Positions 1 through 10,837 of a DNA stretch of 64,000 nucleotides are shown here, piece by piece. Source of the DNA: Metaphire vulgaris (lineage: Eukaryota; Annelida; Clitellata; Crassiclitellata; Megascolecidae); assembly GCA_018105865.1 (NCBI GenBank), contig CM030861.1, positions 11,784,367 to 11,848,366 of the forward strand, in the 5' to 3' direction. The position numbers and the translations under genes were made by a program. Numbering within the stretch: position 1 is the stretch's first letter; every line of letters begins with the position of its first letter. The notes under the pieces are model-generated. The model was not told the origin of the DNA. It made no database searches and saw only the letters and a program-made list of their open reading frames with translations.

Positions 1-108
1 AATAATAGTATTCATCCTGAAGCTTTTATACGACGGTTCTCCGTGGAGAGAAATCGTCTGCGTATACATCTCAGTGAATGTTCCGCGGATCTTCGTATCG
101 GACTGGTT

Positions 109-423
109 TTAGTTCTTCCGGAACAGGAAGACGTGGGTGGAGGTCGACGGAAGGCTGCCGAGCGCCTCGTCGTCGGTCGCCGGCGGATCGATGTACTTAC
201 GGACGCGACGCGATCGCGGGTTGATCCGGGTGAAGTAGATGTAGGCGTAGATTCCTCCGAGGACCGCGCAGAGTATCGCGAGTACGATAAGGACGAGAAG
301 TCCTGTCGGGATCGTCATCATCATAATCACCACCACCACCCACCCGTACGCTGACCGGCTCCGCTTTTCACCCGATCCGCGGGCGAGAGGTTTCTCTTCG
401 GGGGGTGGAAACGGTTTTTGCAT
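109..423 (-). CDS. Small single-pass membrane protein, unknown family
   Basis: The ORF runs from ATG to stop and encodes 104 residues. Residues 1-27 are hydrophilic and basic (EEKPLARGSGEKRSRSAYG). Residues about 28-59 form one long hydrophobic segment that includes VVVVIMMMTIPTGLLVLIVL. A basic stretch follows (NPRSRRVRKY) and then a short acidic, Ser/Thr-rich tail. The charge pattern would place the C-terminal side in the cytoplasm. Just upstream on the minus strand there is an inverted CCAAT box (CTGATTGG) and a CpG-rich TTTTCGCGCGC, which suits a promoter. I do not recognise the family. The tail could be extended by splicing off the left edge of the window. The membrane segment is clear; that it is a real gene is inferred from intact length, composition and upstream context. 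Confidence 0.5.
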   Translation of the reverse strand: MQKPFPPPEEKPLARGSGEKRSRSAYGWVVVVIMMMTIPTGLLVLIVLAILCAVLGGIYAYIYFTRINPRSRRVRKYIDPPATDDEALGSLPSTSTHVFLFRKN

Positions 424-500
424 TTTGAAATTCGAATTTTAAAATTGCGCGCGAAAATTCCGACCAATCAGATTCAAGTCTGCGCCGATGCGCTGTTCGC
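424..500 (-). promoter_or_regulatory. Possible promoter of the small membrane protein gene
   Basis: Read on the minus strand, this stretch holds CTGATTGG (an inverted CCAAT box) and an E2F-like TTTTCGCGCGC less than 60 bp from the start codon. No TATA box is seen. This rests on motifs only. Confidence 0.25.
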
Positions 501-790
501 TACAAAACAAGAACGAGCCTCTCTTTGAAAGTTGAAACACCCACACAAAATAGCCCCCTCCCCAAATGCCCATTAGCAATGGCGTGCTAAGTGCTTGGCT
601 ACAAAATGTAGCCCTGAAAATTATTGTGGAATTCAGGGACTGGTAAATGTTAACCTCGAAAATTCAGCATCTGCTCAAAATCATTTATTAATTAGTAGGC
701 TGTGGCCCAGTGTTGATAAAATTCATTAGAGAAACCATGATAACAAGTAGGGTTGCCATATCCCTGTCTCCAAAATGGTATCACATTATA

Positions 791-1006
791 GCCGCCCCAG
801 CTATGACCGCCCCGGTTATGACCGCCCCGTTATGACCACCCCAGCTATGGCTGCCGTCAGTATCGTTTAGGGTTAGTGCTTCGTGTCTGGTTTATGGTGT
901 GGGTAATGATTATATGACCCGGTACGGTTTAGGGTACACTGCTTTTCGTCAATACCCATAGAGTAACTGGGGCTGTCATAACTGGGGCGGTCATAGCTGG
1001 GGCGGC
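791..1006. mobile_element. MITE-like element with GCCGCCCCAGCTATGACC inverted ends
   Basis: The left end (GCCGCCCCAGCTATGACCGC) reappears inverted at the right end (about 964-1006). Both ends abut TA, as in the Tc1/mariner type. The left end itself is a degenerate tandem of CCGCCCC-GTTATGA units. There is no coding capacity. Confidence 0.6.
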
Positions 1007-1409
1007 TACCACCTGTAACCCTCCAAAATACCGGACGCCCGTGCAGGTGGCAAGAAAGCAAACGTAACAAGATGGACCGGGGAAAATTTTGTATTATATA
1101 TTCGGGCAAAGCAAATAAATTGTAACCTGGTGATTTTGCAAGTTCATAACAAAATTCAAATCCGTTTTTCTCAAGATTTAACGTCCTAAAAAGTTTTACA
1201 AGCATAAAAGGTCACCACTAATCGTCCAAACATATTTTTGGGTGGGTATACTTTTAAAATATTATTATACCACCTCCCCCTCCCCCCCCCAATGCTGATG
1301 GCTGCAGGAATACGCCCTTGCATGGGAGTTTTGTGTCTTGTAATAAAATAATTAATAAAACCGACAAGTCTGTTATTATATGCTGACTAGTTCTCAGCGA
1401 TTCTTTGAA

Positions 1410-1664
1410 ACCAGTGGCGTAGCCATGATTCCGGAATGTGTGTGTGGGGGGGTGGGGGGGGCACCCTCGGCATTTTTAGGTTTTCGGGTACAAAATTTCG
1501 TGGCGAGCAAAAAACCTCGTCGTGTCAAAGCCGTCAACTTCTTTTAATCATTCTCGTATATAACCCCCACGCCCCCCCCCCCCAACCAACACCCAAACAA
1601 CTCAACGGATCTGCTGCACAAATCCCACGACCGATCCCAGCCCGAAATAGGGGAGCTACGCCAA
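1410..1664. mobile_element. hAT-like MITE remnant (CAGTGGCGTAGCC ends)
   Basis: The left end is CAGTGGCGTAGCC and the right end is GCTACGCCAATG, with C-rich and G-rich tracts inside. No clear target duplication remains. Confidence 0.45.
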
Positions 1665-1724
1665 TGGACTCATCTGTATCTTAAAAACCAATGTTTGGAA
1701 CATCATCTGTATATAAAAACCATC

Positions 1725-1831
<107 letters not shown>

Positions 1832-2008
1832 AACCAGCAATAAATATGCAAATGGCGTACCCCGATTCAAAAATGAAACTGAAATCCGATCCAATGTGCT
1901 AAGCCATATTGACGACTTCCTGCTTAACATTATACACGCACATATATAGGCCTAATACTCGTCTCCGTCCAGCGTATCCATCTCTCTAAGTCGAACACGA
2001 AACGCAGG

Positions 2009-2044
<36 letters not shown>

Positions 2045-2183
2045 CGCTGCTTTCGCTCTAAATCCAAGCCTCGATCCTCTCCGTCGATACTAAGCGACAC
2101 GAGCGAGCAAGAGAGTGAGCTATATGGTCGTGATCACTATACATACAAGATGTGATGAGACTCGATACATCCGTGCGAAAGGG

Positions 2184-2379
2184 CAGTGGCGGCTCTAGGA
2201 TTTGGCAAGTGGGGGGGGGGGCGTTAGGGTGGCAATTTCTAATCATGGGGGGCCAACCATATGTTGTTTAATGTATGTAGCATTAAGTATAGGGTCCCAA
2301 CTGGGGGGCCACTGGGGGGCCAGGCTCTCAATAGGGGGGCACGGGCCCCTCTCTGGCCCCCCCAGTGGAGCCGCCACTG
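2184..2379. mobile_element. hAT-like MITE, family A, with 8-bp target duplication
   Basis: The termini are CAGTGGCGGCTC and GAGCCGCCACTG. The element is flanked by perfect 8-bp direct repeats, CGAAAGGG, at 2176-2183 and 2380-2387. An 8-bp duplication with CAG-type ends is the hallmark of hAT transposons. It is 196 bp and non-coding. Confidence 0.85.
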
Positions 2380-2418
2380 CGAAAGGGTACGCCGCGCATC
2401 CGTGCATTAATAATAAGA

Positions 2419-2459
<41 letters not shown>
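2419..2459. repeat. (ATC)n microsatellite
   Basis: A run of ATC trinucleotides, about 13 units. Confidence 0.9.
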
Positions 2460-2636
2460 CACATACGCACACACGCCAGTAGGAAAGCGATATCATTACC
2501 ATGTCATCGCAGGAGCCCCGCCTCTGCTGCGTTTCCATCGGTGACGTCGATCGTCATAGCATCGGTTGCCGCGCAACGCGTTGGAATGGCAACCGAACCT
2601 AAGACTTCAGTTTTAATGAATTTTCATGATAGTGGA

Positions 2637-2638
<2 letters not shown>

Positions 2639-2681
<43 letters not shown>
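2639..2681. repeat. (AG)n microsatellite
   Basis: A pure AG run of about 21 units. Confidence 0.9.
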
Positions 2682-2684
<3 letters not shown>

Positions 2685-2932
2685 GAGCCCCTGTAGGGTG
2701 CGTTATTCAGTGGGGGACTTGTTTTCTGTGAGGATTTTGCCCGGAAAACGAATTTGGATTAAATTTTAACTGCTGGAAATAAATAATTCAGAGCCGTGTT
2801 GTTGTGTCTTCACCGTAAAAATTCGAAGCTCGGAGTTAATTAAGAATTAAGACTGTAGCATAGAAACAATGATCGATGATCACTGATCGACTTCTAGTTT
2901 ACGCAGTCGCAGGAAAATATCAAGTTTTCCAT

Positions 2933-2933
<1 letters not shown>

Positions 2934-3002
<69 letters not shown>
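2934..3002. repeat. (CT)n microsatellite
   Basis: A pure CT run of about 34 units. Confidence 0.95.
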
Positions 3003-3007
<5 letters not shown>

Positions 3008-3274
3008 CACCCCCTGCGCCAGAAAGCAATTCGCAAAATGAAAAACCTTCTTTGTCAATTTCGCTCTCGAGCCGCGCGCTTCGCTTCCTTGTTATTTTCC
3101 TGTTCACTATATATGGCCGCTGCCGACACCATATGTACAGTGTAATTGAGTTCAAGAGACGGACAGACACAGACAGACAAACAGACATGAAGCAAACTGC
3201 TGCTTCTGCTGCTGTTCCTGCTGCCACGAATGCCGTCTATGGCATCTTTATTCTCTTTACCCGCTTAATTAATC

Positions 3275-3540
3275 GATTTTGCTATACTCGTAAGGTTTCT
3301 AAGACGCGTAAAAAAGGTATGTTCCAGACTAAATTTTCATAAAGATAATTTTCAAAAAATTTCAATATTTCTTTCCCTTATTTTGTTTTATTTGGAAAAA
3401 TTAAATAATTTTAAAGAATATATTTGCCATATTTTCCATTAGAATTGAATCAAAGCTTTTGTTTTGCCATTTTATTCAAAACTCAGAAGATTCTTTTCAA
3501 CTAGCGTTCGCCAGATGGCCTAATTAATTTTTTTGAATAT
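3275..3540 (-). repeat. Dispersed repeat, copy 1 (GGCCATCTGGCGAACG family)
   Basis: This inverted copy ends in CGTTCGCCAGATGGCC and contains the shared blocks AAAGCTTTTGTTTTGCC and ACGCGTAAAAAAGGTATG. The same blocks in the same order occur at 7255-7700, 51727-52100 and 63432-63790. I see no inverted ends or ORF. Confidence 0.7.
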
Positions 3541-3650
3541 TACGTGCTATGATTAGGGTCGCGGCACTTCGCTGAAGTGGGCTGCGGTTCCCCAGTGTTT
3601 ATTCTAGGCCCTAGTAGACAGGAAGGCAAAGAATGAGATTACACAGCAAG

Positions 3651-3824
3651 CAGGGGCATAGCCAGGAATTTGATTTGGGGGTATAATGTGATTTGGGAGG
3701 GGGTGTGCAGGGGGTATAAATCTGAAAAAACTTTTAAAATCTTAAAACACATTAAAAATTTTAAGGCAGTCTGATTTATGGGTGTATATATATACCGATA
3801 TACCCCCCGTCGCTCACGCCCCTG
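3651..3824 (+). mobile_element. hAT-like MITE, family B, with 8-bp target duplication
   Basis: The ends are CAGGGGCATAGCC and ACGCCCCTG. The flanks are the perfect 8-bp direct repeat ACAGCAAG on both sides. The interior carries the family signature of TGATTTGGGGG, TTAAAAATTTTAAGG and TATATACCGATATACC. Confidence 0.85.
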
Positions 3825-4547
3825 ACAGCAAGACCATGATGTGAATGAATGGATGGGTGAAACATAGTGGTTCTCACACAGAAGACCGACCCCACTGAAC
3901 CACTCTAAACATTACTATCATATATTAATCAAAATCCACAGGAACACATCAAAATGAATGCTCAAATGGGAAATGCATCCTACCAATGCACGCACCTGTC
4001 ATCAGCCTGTATTACCTCAGGCAATGCTTTTGGCGGACGTCTAAACATATTTCAGAAAAAGCTCTGACGATCCCAAATCCAATCACATCTGTCCACTATC
4101 CAAGCAAAAATCCATCCATCATCACCGGGACATTTTGAACTTATAAAAAAACCACGCAATTTACGACGGTTTGCCAGCCCCCGAGCATTATGATGTTTGC
4201 AAATGGTATCAGCGCATTATTATTACAGGTTCTATGAAAAACATGTAATCAATTGATTAACTGGCCAGTTGACTGAAGTATTATTTCAAGCTCAGGTAGT
4301 TTTATTTGTCTTTCTTCTTTCATCGTCTGTCTGTCCATCTCTCTGCTTGCATCATCTTCTATTTATACCACTCTTCGTCGATGTTATCAATGTCAACGCT
4401 ATCGTAAAAGTTAAAAAATTGACGGTACTGTATATCGAATGATCTGTAAAGTCGTCATGCAAAAGTCAAAACTGTATTCAGTGTAATGACTTACACCAAT
4501 TTTATTGTTTTCAGATACTGGGAGAAAGTGCAGCCATCTACATGTAA

Positions 4548-4860
4548 ATGGTTTTACGACTAAGGGTCCATCCATATAGTGAAGAATTTTGTACTTGGGA
4601 AGTGTACAAAACAGGCTCGGACTTGGAGATTAAACGAAGAATAGCAATGGCAGGATCAACCTTCAACAGGCTACATACCAATATTTTGGACATTGGGATT
4701 TTTGATATTTTGACCATAAAAAAGGAATTTGAGAAAAACTGTGCATTGGACCAAAGAACATATAACAAATGAAGAAGTTAGAGAGAGAACGGAGGGATTT
4801 AAAATAGGCCCTGGACACATTCAGAATGGAAGAAATAAGAAACCCAAAACGAATTTTCAA
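4548..4860 (+). pseudogene. LINE reverse transcriptase C-terminal remnant
   Basis: The conceptual translation holds SDLEIKRRIAMAGSTFNRL, which matches the region downstream of the RT core in many LINEs (pattern EI..RI..A...F..L). After a frame change it holds WTKEHITNEEVRERT, the common LINE motif WTD.VTNEEVL.R, and then a GHIQ block like the WFGHVQRM tail. The piece is internally deleted and frameshifted. It probably derives from a non-LTR retrotransposon; the clade cannot be assigned. Confidence 0.6.
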
Positions 4861-5035
4861 TACAAATATGGATGAGCCCTAATATTTTCAATAACACAAT
4901 CCAGAAATGTAATTATATCCATGATTTCGTAATATTAATAAACAATTTAGCAGCAACTAGCTAAATAAATTACGAGAAACTGAAACTCATTGAAAATTTT
5001 CAGCAAAAAGTGACTATAGGTTCAGTCGCAGCGAT

Positions 5036-5390
5036 TTAATGCCCGGTCCCCGTTTCGTCGTGGTCTTTTCCAATCTGTTGAAGATATTCGTCGTACGTTA
5101 TCGAGGGACCCATCGTCTTCTCATCGTAGTATTTGTTGAGAACAAATTTTTCCGCTGTACAATCCAGAAATGTAGGCCAGGTGGGTCCTAATAAAAATAA
5201 ACAATTTCAGCACTTATTTCACAGGCAGCATGGTTGGCAACAAACTGATGGGACACCTTTTCCCCCAAAAATCAAAATAGTTCCGATTAAAAAAACTTGT
5301 AACCACTCTGCTTCAGCTGCTGAAACTTCATCGTAATGAATATCAAGTGATGAAAACATTCCTTTGGACACAGAATTTATAAAAGTAAGT
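5036..5390 (-). CDS. Tentative two-exon gene for a small membrane protein
   Basis: The exons would be complement(5257..5390) and complement(5036..5187), joined at phase 1. The first has an ATG at 5359 and encodes DEVSAAEAEWLQ followed by a hydrophobic segment VFLIGTILIFGGK. The second starts after TTTATTTTTATTAG and encodes PTWPTFLDC, KYYDEKTMGPSITYDEYLQQ and an acidic end, then TAA. From that ATG the product would be about 84 residues with one membrane segment. Size and shape recall accessory subunits of mitochondrial complexes, but I do not recognise the family. The first donor (GTGTCC) is weak, so the join is uncertain. It lies just downstream of NDUFS6 exon 3 on the same strand; the phases do not allow it to be the NDUFS6 3' end. 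Confidence 0.4.
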
Positions 5391-5855
5391 CTGTCAAAAA
5401 TGAGCGTATTGATGTATTCTGCATCACATTTTGCACGCAGTTATGAAATATTGCATACAGTAGAACCTCTTTAAATCGAACTCGCTTATAGTCAAATCAC
5501 GTTTATGAGTTTGAGCTTAGTCCCAAAAAACAAAGTGATTAATAATACTTTGGAACAGAATTTATAAAACCTCGGACATAAAAAAGTATTTATCATGTAT
5601 TTTGAATCACATATGAAATAGGTTCTACTGTATTTGTCATCTTCAGCAGCTGCATGGCTGGGGCTAACCTGTGCCAGATCCCCGCAGAATAAAAATCCGG
5701 GCCTATATGGAGAGAGGATGTGGGGGATGTAGCCATAAAAACTTTAAAAAATATCTTTTGATAGGCCCCTGTCTGTGGTGACTGCTGGCTGAGCTGGGGG
5801 CCCCAAACTTAGCAAACTGCGACTGCGGGTGCCTCGGAAAATCTCCGATGCTCAC

Positions 5856-5975
5856 AAGGTTGATGTAGACTTTTGGATGACCCAGCGGGCCGCCACTGTC
5901 GCTCGAAACCACCCTCCGAGAACAGACGACAACTGGATCATCATGAATCAAATCAATTGCGAAACGAGTGTTAAC
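5856..5975 (-). CDS. NDUFS6: NDUFS6 exon 3
   Basis: A 120-nt exon, phase 0, after GGGTTTTGTTCAG and before GTGAGC. Encodes [10 protein letters not shown] and [10 protein letters not shown]. The His zinc ligand is present and the aligned Cys is replaced by Ser. Confidence 0.92.
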
Positions 5976-6768
5976 CTGAACAAAACCCATAAAAGTTAAT
6001 AAACTGGCCAACAAAGCCATAAAGCCATAAAACTACCATTTATTTGTAATAATAAATAACAAGGTTTAGTGTGCTTCAGTAAAGTCTGTCATGTGATATT
6101 TATGACTATTATTTATTAATATTAATTATTATTATTCCAGCATATATGAATCATTCGAAACAAAAAGCTTAGGCGATACATAAAAGTGTAGTAAACCTAC
6201 GAGTTTCTCTTTATCCAAGAATCTAACACGGCGATAGTCTTCATCGTTGAATTTCTAAAGAGTAAAAAATACTTTAAATATAAAGTTTTAAAGCCTTAAA
6301 CGTTTATGTTCCCAAAGAGCAACATATCACAATTTTTACAGAGTTATAGTGAAACATAAATTCTATCTAAACCTAAATTATTTTTAGTTGGACTGAACGG
6401 TTTTGCCGTAGAGGGGGGACTTTAATCACACAAAACAAGTCACAGCCTTTGAGACGCTGACAATATGCGAGCTTGAGTTGTATACACTACTTAATATTCC
6501 GCATTTAAACGGCCAAATAAACAAAAATATAATTAGTGGAGCTACAGAAGTTCAGTGGCTTGATTTTCAGTGACCCCTGGGGAGAAACGTCTCTCCGCAT
6601 TAATCAGTACGTCGAGGGCGAACGGACCTGGCCAGTGTGGGTCACGCGTTCTTCGTTCGCCCCGACGGGGGCCACGGCACCGCCGATGCGTCTGGAGACG
6701 GTCAATCGCCATTTGTCGAACGGAGAACGAAAAGCTGACCTCCAAAAACAACGGACGACCGTCGCCAT
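5856..6768 (-). CDS. NDUFS6: NADH dehydrogenase iron-sulfur protein 6, mitochondrial (3' end missing)
   Basis: NDUFS6 is a small matrix-side accessory subunit of respiratory complex I. Three exons join in phase 0: 6768-6628, 6254-6201 and 5975-5856. Residues 1-30 look like a mitochondrial presequence, rich in Arg and poor in acidic residues ([14 protein letters not shown]). Then come family landmarks: EERVTHTGQ (family VTHTGQ), [14 protein letters not shown] (family DYRR.RF) and FAIDLI with [11 protein letters not shown] (family ENFAIDLI and [10 protein letters not shown]). The family ends with a further exon carrying CGYCG, whose two Cys complete a zinc site with an upstream Cys and the His of GHP. 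I could not find that exon downstream. In addition, the position aligned with the upstream zinc Cys reads Ser (VVSSDSGG against human VIACDGGG). The donors are GTCCGT, GTAGGT and GTGAGC. Identity is very sure; completeness is not. Confidence 0.9.
6201..6254 (-). CDS. NDUFS6: NDUFS6 exon 2
   Basis: A 54-nt exon, phase 0 at both ends, after a TTTTTACTCTTTAG acceptor and before GTAGGT. Encodes [18 protein letters not shown], matching the family DDKDYRR.RF block. Confidence 0.88.
6628..6768 (-). CDS. NDUFS6: NDUFS6 exon 1
   Basis: Encodes 47 residues from the ATG in the context AAAGATGGCG to VTHTGQ, and ends in phase 0 before GTCCGT. Confidence 0.88.
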
Positions 6769-7254
6769 CTTTGCTTCTCCACTCTCCAACATAGATATCA
6801 CGACGACAGCCGCTACAGCAGAGATTGGTAAGTAAGAAAGTAAAACTATTTTATTTATATACCGCTTTATTATCACCTAAGTAGCTCCTTATGCGAATGC
6901 GCTTAATCTTAGTACATAGTAGCTATAGCCAAAGGTGGAGTCATTAATGAAGGGTCGTTTGATCAAAAGGGTAATTGTGGTTGGGATGATGGAGGAGGAG
7001 GGGTGATGGTATTGAGTTCCAAAGTTCTGGTGCAGCATATATAAAGCACGGTTGACAATTTTGGGATATGCTTGATTGACAATTTTGAGAAGATGGTTGA
7101 GGATGTTAGATTGCTGGTTTTGATGCATGAAGGGTTTCCATCAATATAATTTTATATTTTTGGAACGAGTAATGATCCATTGGTTGTGGCAGGGGCCCAC
7201 ATTTTCAGCGGTTTTGTAACGTACCTCGACCATCATAATAGCATTCAATATTTT

Positions 7255-7700
7255 TAAAATGCATATGGCCATCTGGCGAACGTTAGTTGAAAATAATATT
7301 CTGAGTTTTGAATAAATGTCAAAACAAAAGCTGCGATACAATTCGAATGAAAATATGGCAAATATATTATTAAAAATTATTCTATTTTTGCCAAATAAGA
7401 CAGAAGGAGAAAATTAAATATTGAAATTTCTTGAAAAATTATCTCTTTTAAAATTTTGCCAGGAACATACCTTTCTTACGCGTATTAAAAATCCTATGAG
7501 TAGGCAAAATCGTTTAACCGCTAGCTATTCCTCAAATAGTTGAACCCTGTCGTTTGCGGAGTTTCAGAGCAAAATGGTCAGATTGCGTTGTTGCAAACTA
7601 AGATTAATTTTTAAAAACTAAAGACCTTTCGCTTTTGGAACTGTGCAGTTTCAGAGCAAAATGGTCAGATTAAACGATTCAAGAATCATTGCTGGTTGTT
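7255..7700 (+). repeat. Dispersed repeat, copy 2
   Basis: Shares GGCCATCTGGCGAACG, AAAACAAAAGCT, AATTCGAATGAAAAT and AGAGCAAAATGGTC with the copies near 3.4, 51.8 and 63.5 kb, in the same order. Confidence 0.75.
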
Positions 7701-8382
7701 GCAAACTAAGATTAATTTTTTAAAAGTACTATTAGACCATAAATTTTCTTGATAATTTTTTCTTGCTTGATCTGCAGTACGTAGACAAATGACAATCGAA
7801 CAGTGCCAAATAAACAATACGACAATAATATTGGACTGAATATTATCATGACGAGACCCTCCGAAACTAAAATTATTGTCGATCAAATCAAAATTTTGAA
7901 TAAAATCAGACGCCACCATCTCAGATTGTGATGAAAACTGGCATAATTTTTATATAAGCCGTGTATGTAGGATTGCAGGCATATAAATTTTTTGAAAAAA
8001 CTTGATTAGTAAAGTCTACTTCTCTGTCAAAAGTACTTTCAAGGCTTGTGAGTTTATTGTCCTTTATTGGTTAGAAAATGACACAAAATTCTTTGAATCA
8101 AAGATTTCGCGCTAACCCCGCGAAAACTAGATTAGCTGGAGCCCCGCTACCCAAAAGTTCTGGGTCGCCGATCCCACAGTTTATAAACACTGGACCATTA
8201 TGGTATTCATTACACAAAATCACTCCTAGTACTGAAGCGCGGCTGTTTGGTTAATTCAATCGGCCTTTGGCTGTTCATCCGCCGATCGGACTGCCTTGTC
8301 CGGCAGCGGCGTAGCCAGGATTTCCGGAAGGGGGAGAGGATTTGGTATTGATCTTTGACCGTAACCAACTTTCGACAACGGC

Positions 8383-8905
8383 GATTGATATCGATGTAGT
8401 TAAGAATGCTAATAACAGTGGCTCAATATAGTGCTTGAAAGCCATCTCTAGCAGGACGAAATAAGTTTCAAAACTGTCGTTGAATTTGCACAAATCCTGT
8501 GCATTATTAGCATTATGGAATAACCAGGGTTGTCATAGATGAGTCGTTTTAAATGCAGAAGATGATGGCCTATGTTTCTAATAGCGATTGATATCAATGT
8601 GGTAATGGATGCTAATTTAAAGATAGTGGCTGAATATGGTGCTTGAATTCGATCTATAACAGGACGAAAAAAATTCAAATGCGCGGTTGATTTGCCCATA
8701 TACTGTGCATTATTAGCGTAATGGAACAACGGGGGTTGTCTTGGATGAGCCGTTTTAAATGCAGAAGATGATGGCCTATGTTTGCAATAGCGATTGATAT
8801 GGCTGTAGTGAAGAATGCTAAAGACAATGAATCAATATAGTGCTTGAAATCGATCTCTAACAGGATGAAATAAGTTTCAAAAATGCGGTTGATTTTGCAA
8901 TTGGT
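8383..8905. repeat. Satellite-like tandem repeat, unit ~200 bp, about 2.5 copies
   Basis: Units start with GCGATTGATAT at about 8383, 8583 and 8789. They share TAGTGCTTGAA, GATCTCTAACAGGA, TGTGCATTATTAGC and GCAGAAGATGATGGCCTATG. Divergence between units is visible and no ORF is conserved. Confidence 0.8.
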
Positions 8906-9234
8906 AACAATGTAATAACAGGAACATCTTGCATCGTCCATGTATCTCTAATTTCCTTTCTCTCCCTTTGATAAGAAAAAGCTGCTGGGCTACCCCATAT
9001 TTTCATTTTGTAGCTGACGTCGACTTTGTAGCACATCCTTGTTTTATGGCAGTGTCTTCAAATTTACTAGAGTATCTATGGATTTAAGAAATCTGCTAGA
9101 CAAGTATATGAAAAACATATGCTAAAAATTTCTGAACTTTTCTGAGCTTTCAAACAAAAACATTATTACATTCATAATAAGTAAGCAAAAGCTCATTTGA
9201 CTTGAAAGTAACTGAAAATCAAAACTTCAACACC

Positions 9235-9236
<2 letters not shown>

Positions 9237-9309
<73 letters not shown>

Positions 9310-9387
9310 CAAGTCCGTCGAAGTTAGTTGCACAGTTCCAAAAAACTTGGGAAACTCTGGTCTATAGTACTTTAAAAATTAATCTTA

Positions 9388-9428
<41 letters not shown>
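9237..9428. repeat. Two (TA)n microsatellites
   Basis: TA runs lie at 9237-9306 and about 9390-9428, separated by a unique spacer. Confidence 0.9.
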
Positions 9429-9437
<9 letters not shown>

Positions 9438-9787
9438 GAAGATGCGTGCCAACACCTTTTTGTCCAGGAGAAAAATAAAACAGATTATCAATTTAGCGTC
9501 GTCGTTATATAGGCCTATGCAACGAACGCATTGACCGCACATAGGCCTATCGAAGGACGAGAATATTGTGCTTTGTGACTGAAGGAAGAGAGAAGGAGAA
9601 AGAGGAGGAGGAGGAGGAGGAGGGGAGGAGAGGAGGCAGATGTTCCCGTCCGTTTCGCGCCTGCTGTCCACACCCCCACCCCCACCCGGTTGCTTTTTCC
9701 ATTTCCATAATCTTTCTCGTCTCTCGTTAGAGACATCAGACTTAGATAAAGAGGGAGAATAATTAATAATAATTATGCACTTCTATA

Positions 9788-9792
9788 GAGAA

Positions 9793-9853
<61 letters not shown>
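9788..9853. repeat. (GA)n then (GACA)n microsatellite
   Basis: GA dinucleotides grade into GACA tetranucleotides. Confidence 0.9.
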
Positions 9854-10157
9854 GACAGAAACAGATACAGATCAAGTAGGCCTACAGAATGAGGCGAACA
9901 ATGCCGGAATTTGCCGATCGGACCTCGGCGAAATCGTCGCTTCGGGTTTCCATGACGACCGTCGACTCCGCCATTTTGCGTGACGTCAGAATGACGCCGC
10001 GTCGTCATCCGGAATTACGATATTCACAAAGCGCTACATAAATAACGCGATAGTGCTGCCGCCTGTCGACGCCAATGGATCCCAACGATCGTGTTTGGGC
10101 GGCGGTGGGCGATGAAAATTTGCTATACGTTGTGATAGAATCTTCAACGACGGCCTC

Positions 10158-10212
<55 letters not shown>

Positions 10213-10217
10213 ATATC
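10158..10217. repeat. (TA)n microsatellite
   Basis: About 30 TA units with one interruption. Confidence 0.9.
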
Positions 10218-10795
10218 ATTGATATCAGAAGGTGTCAGATAAAGAAGGGCGAAAATGAAAAATGTAATAGACTTCTATAACGCCGTCTTTTTCTTTAGAT
10301 CCGTGACACGCATGCAACCAGACACACATTATTACATTATCCTAAACTTCTATAGCGCCACTTCATAATGCATAGAAGCATCGCACACTAAATCAAAATC
10401 ACAGAAGAGTCACTATATATATATATTTATATACATATATATATACATATATAAGCATATATTAGTTAAACGACACATTAAATGCATTTTTAGTCTTGGT
10501 AATATATATAAATATATATATTATACATACATGTATGTACATACATATATATACATACATACATACATATATACCATCGGTACTTAATCCTAATCCCCGA
10601 AGGTCTCTCTCACACACACACACACACGACTCTGACTCACAGAGACAGAGAGAGACAGAGGAACAGAGGCAGAGACAGAGACAGGGAGACAGAGAGAGGG
10701 CGATCCCATTCCACGTTGGAAGACTCAATTAATTTCACCCGGCAAAAAAGGAAATCAAACACGATTTGGTTCTGCAGAACGCAGCTGCTAAAATC

Positions 10796-10837
10796 CACCC
10801 CACCCCCACCCCACCCACCCACCCACCCACCCACCAC
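10796..10837. repeat. (CACC)n microsatellite
   Basis: CCAC tetranucleotide run with a G-rich complement. Confidence 0.85.
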
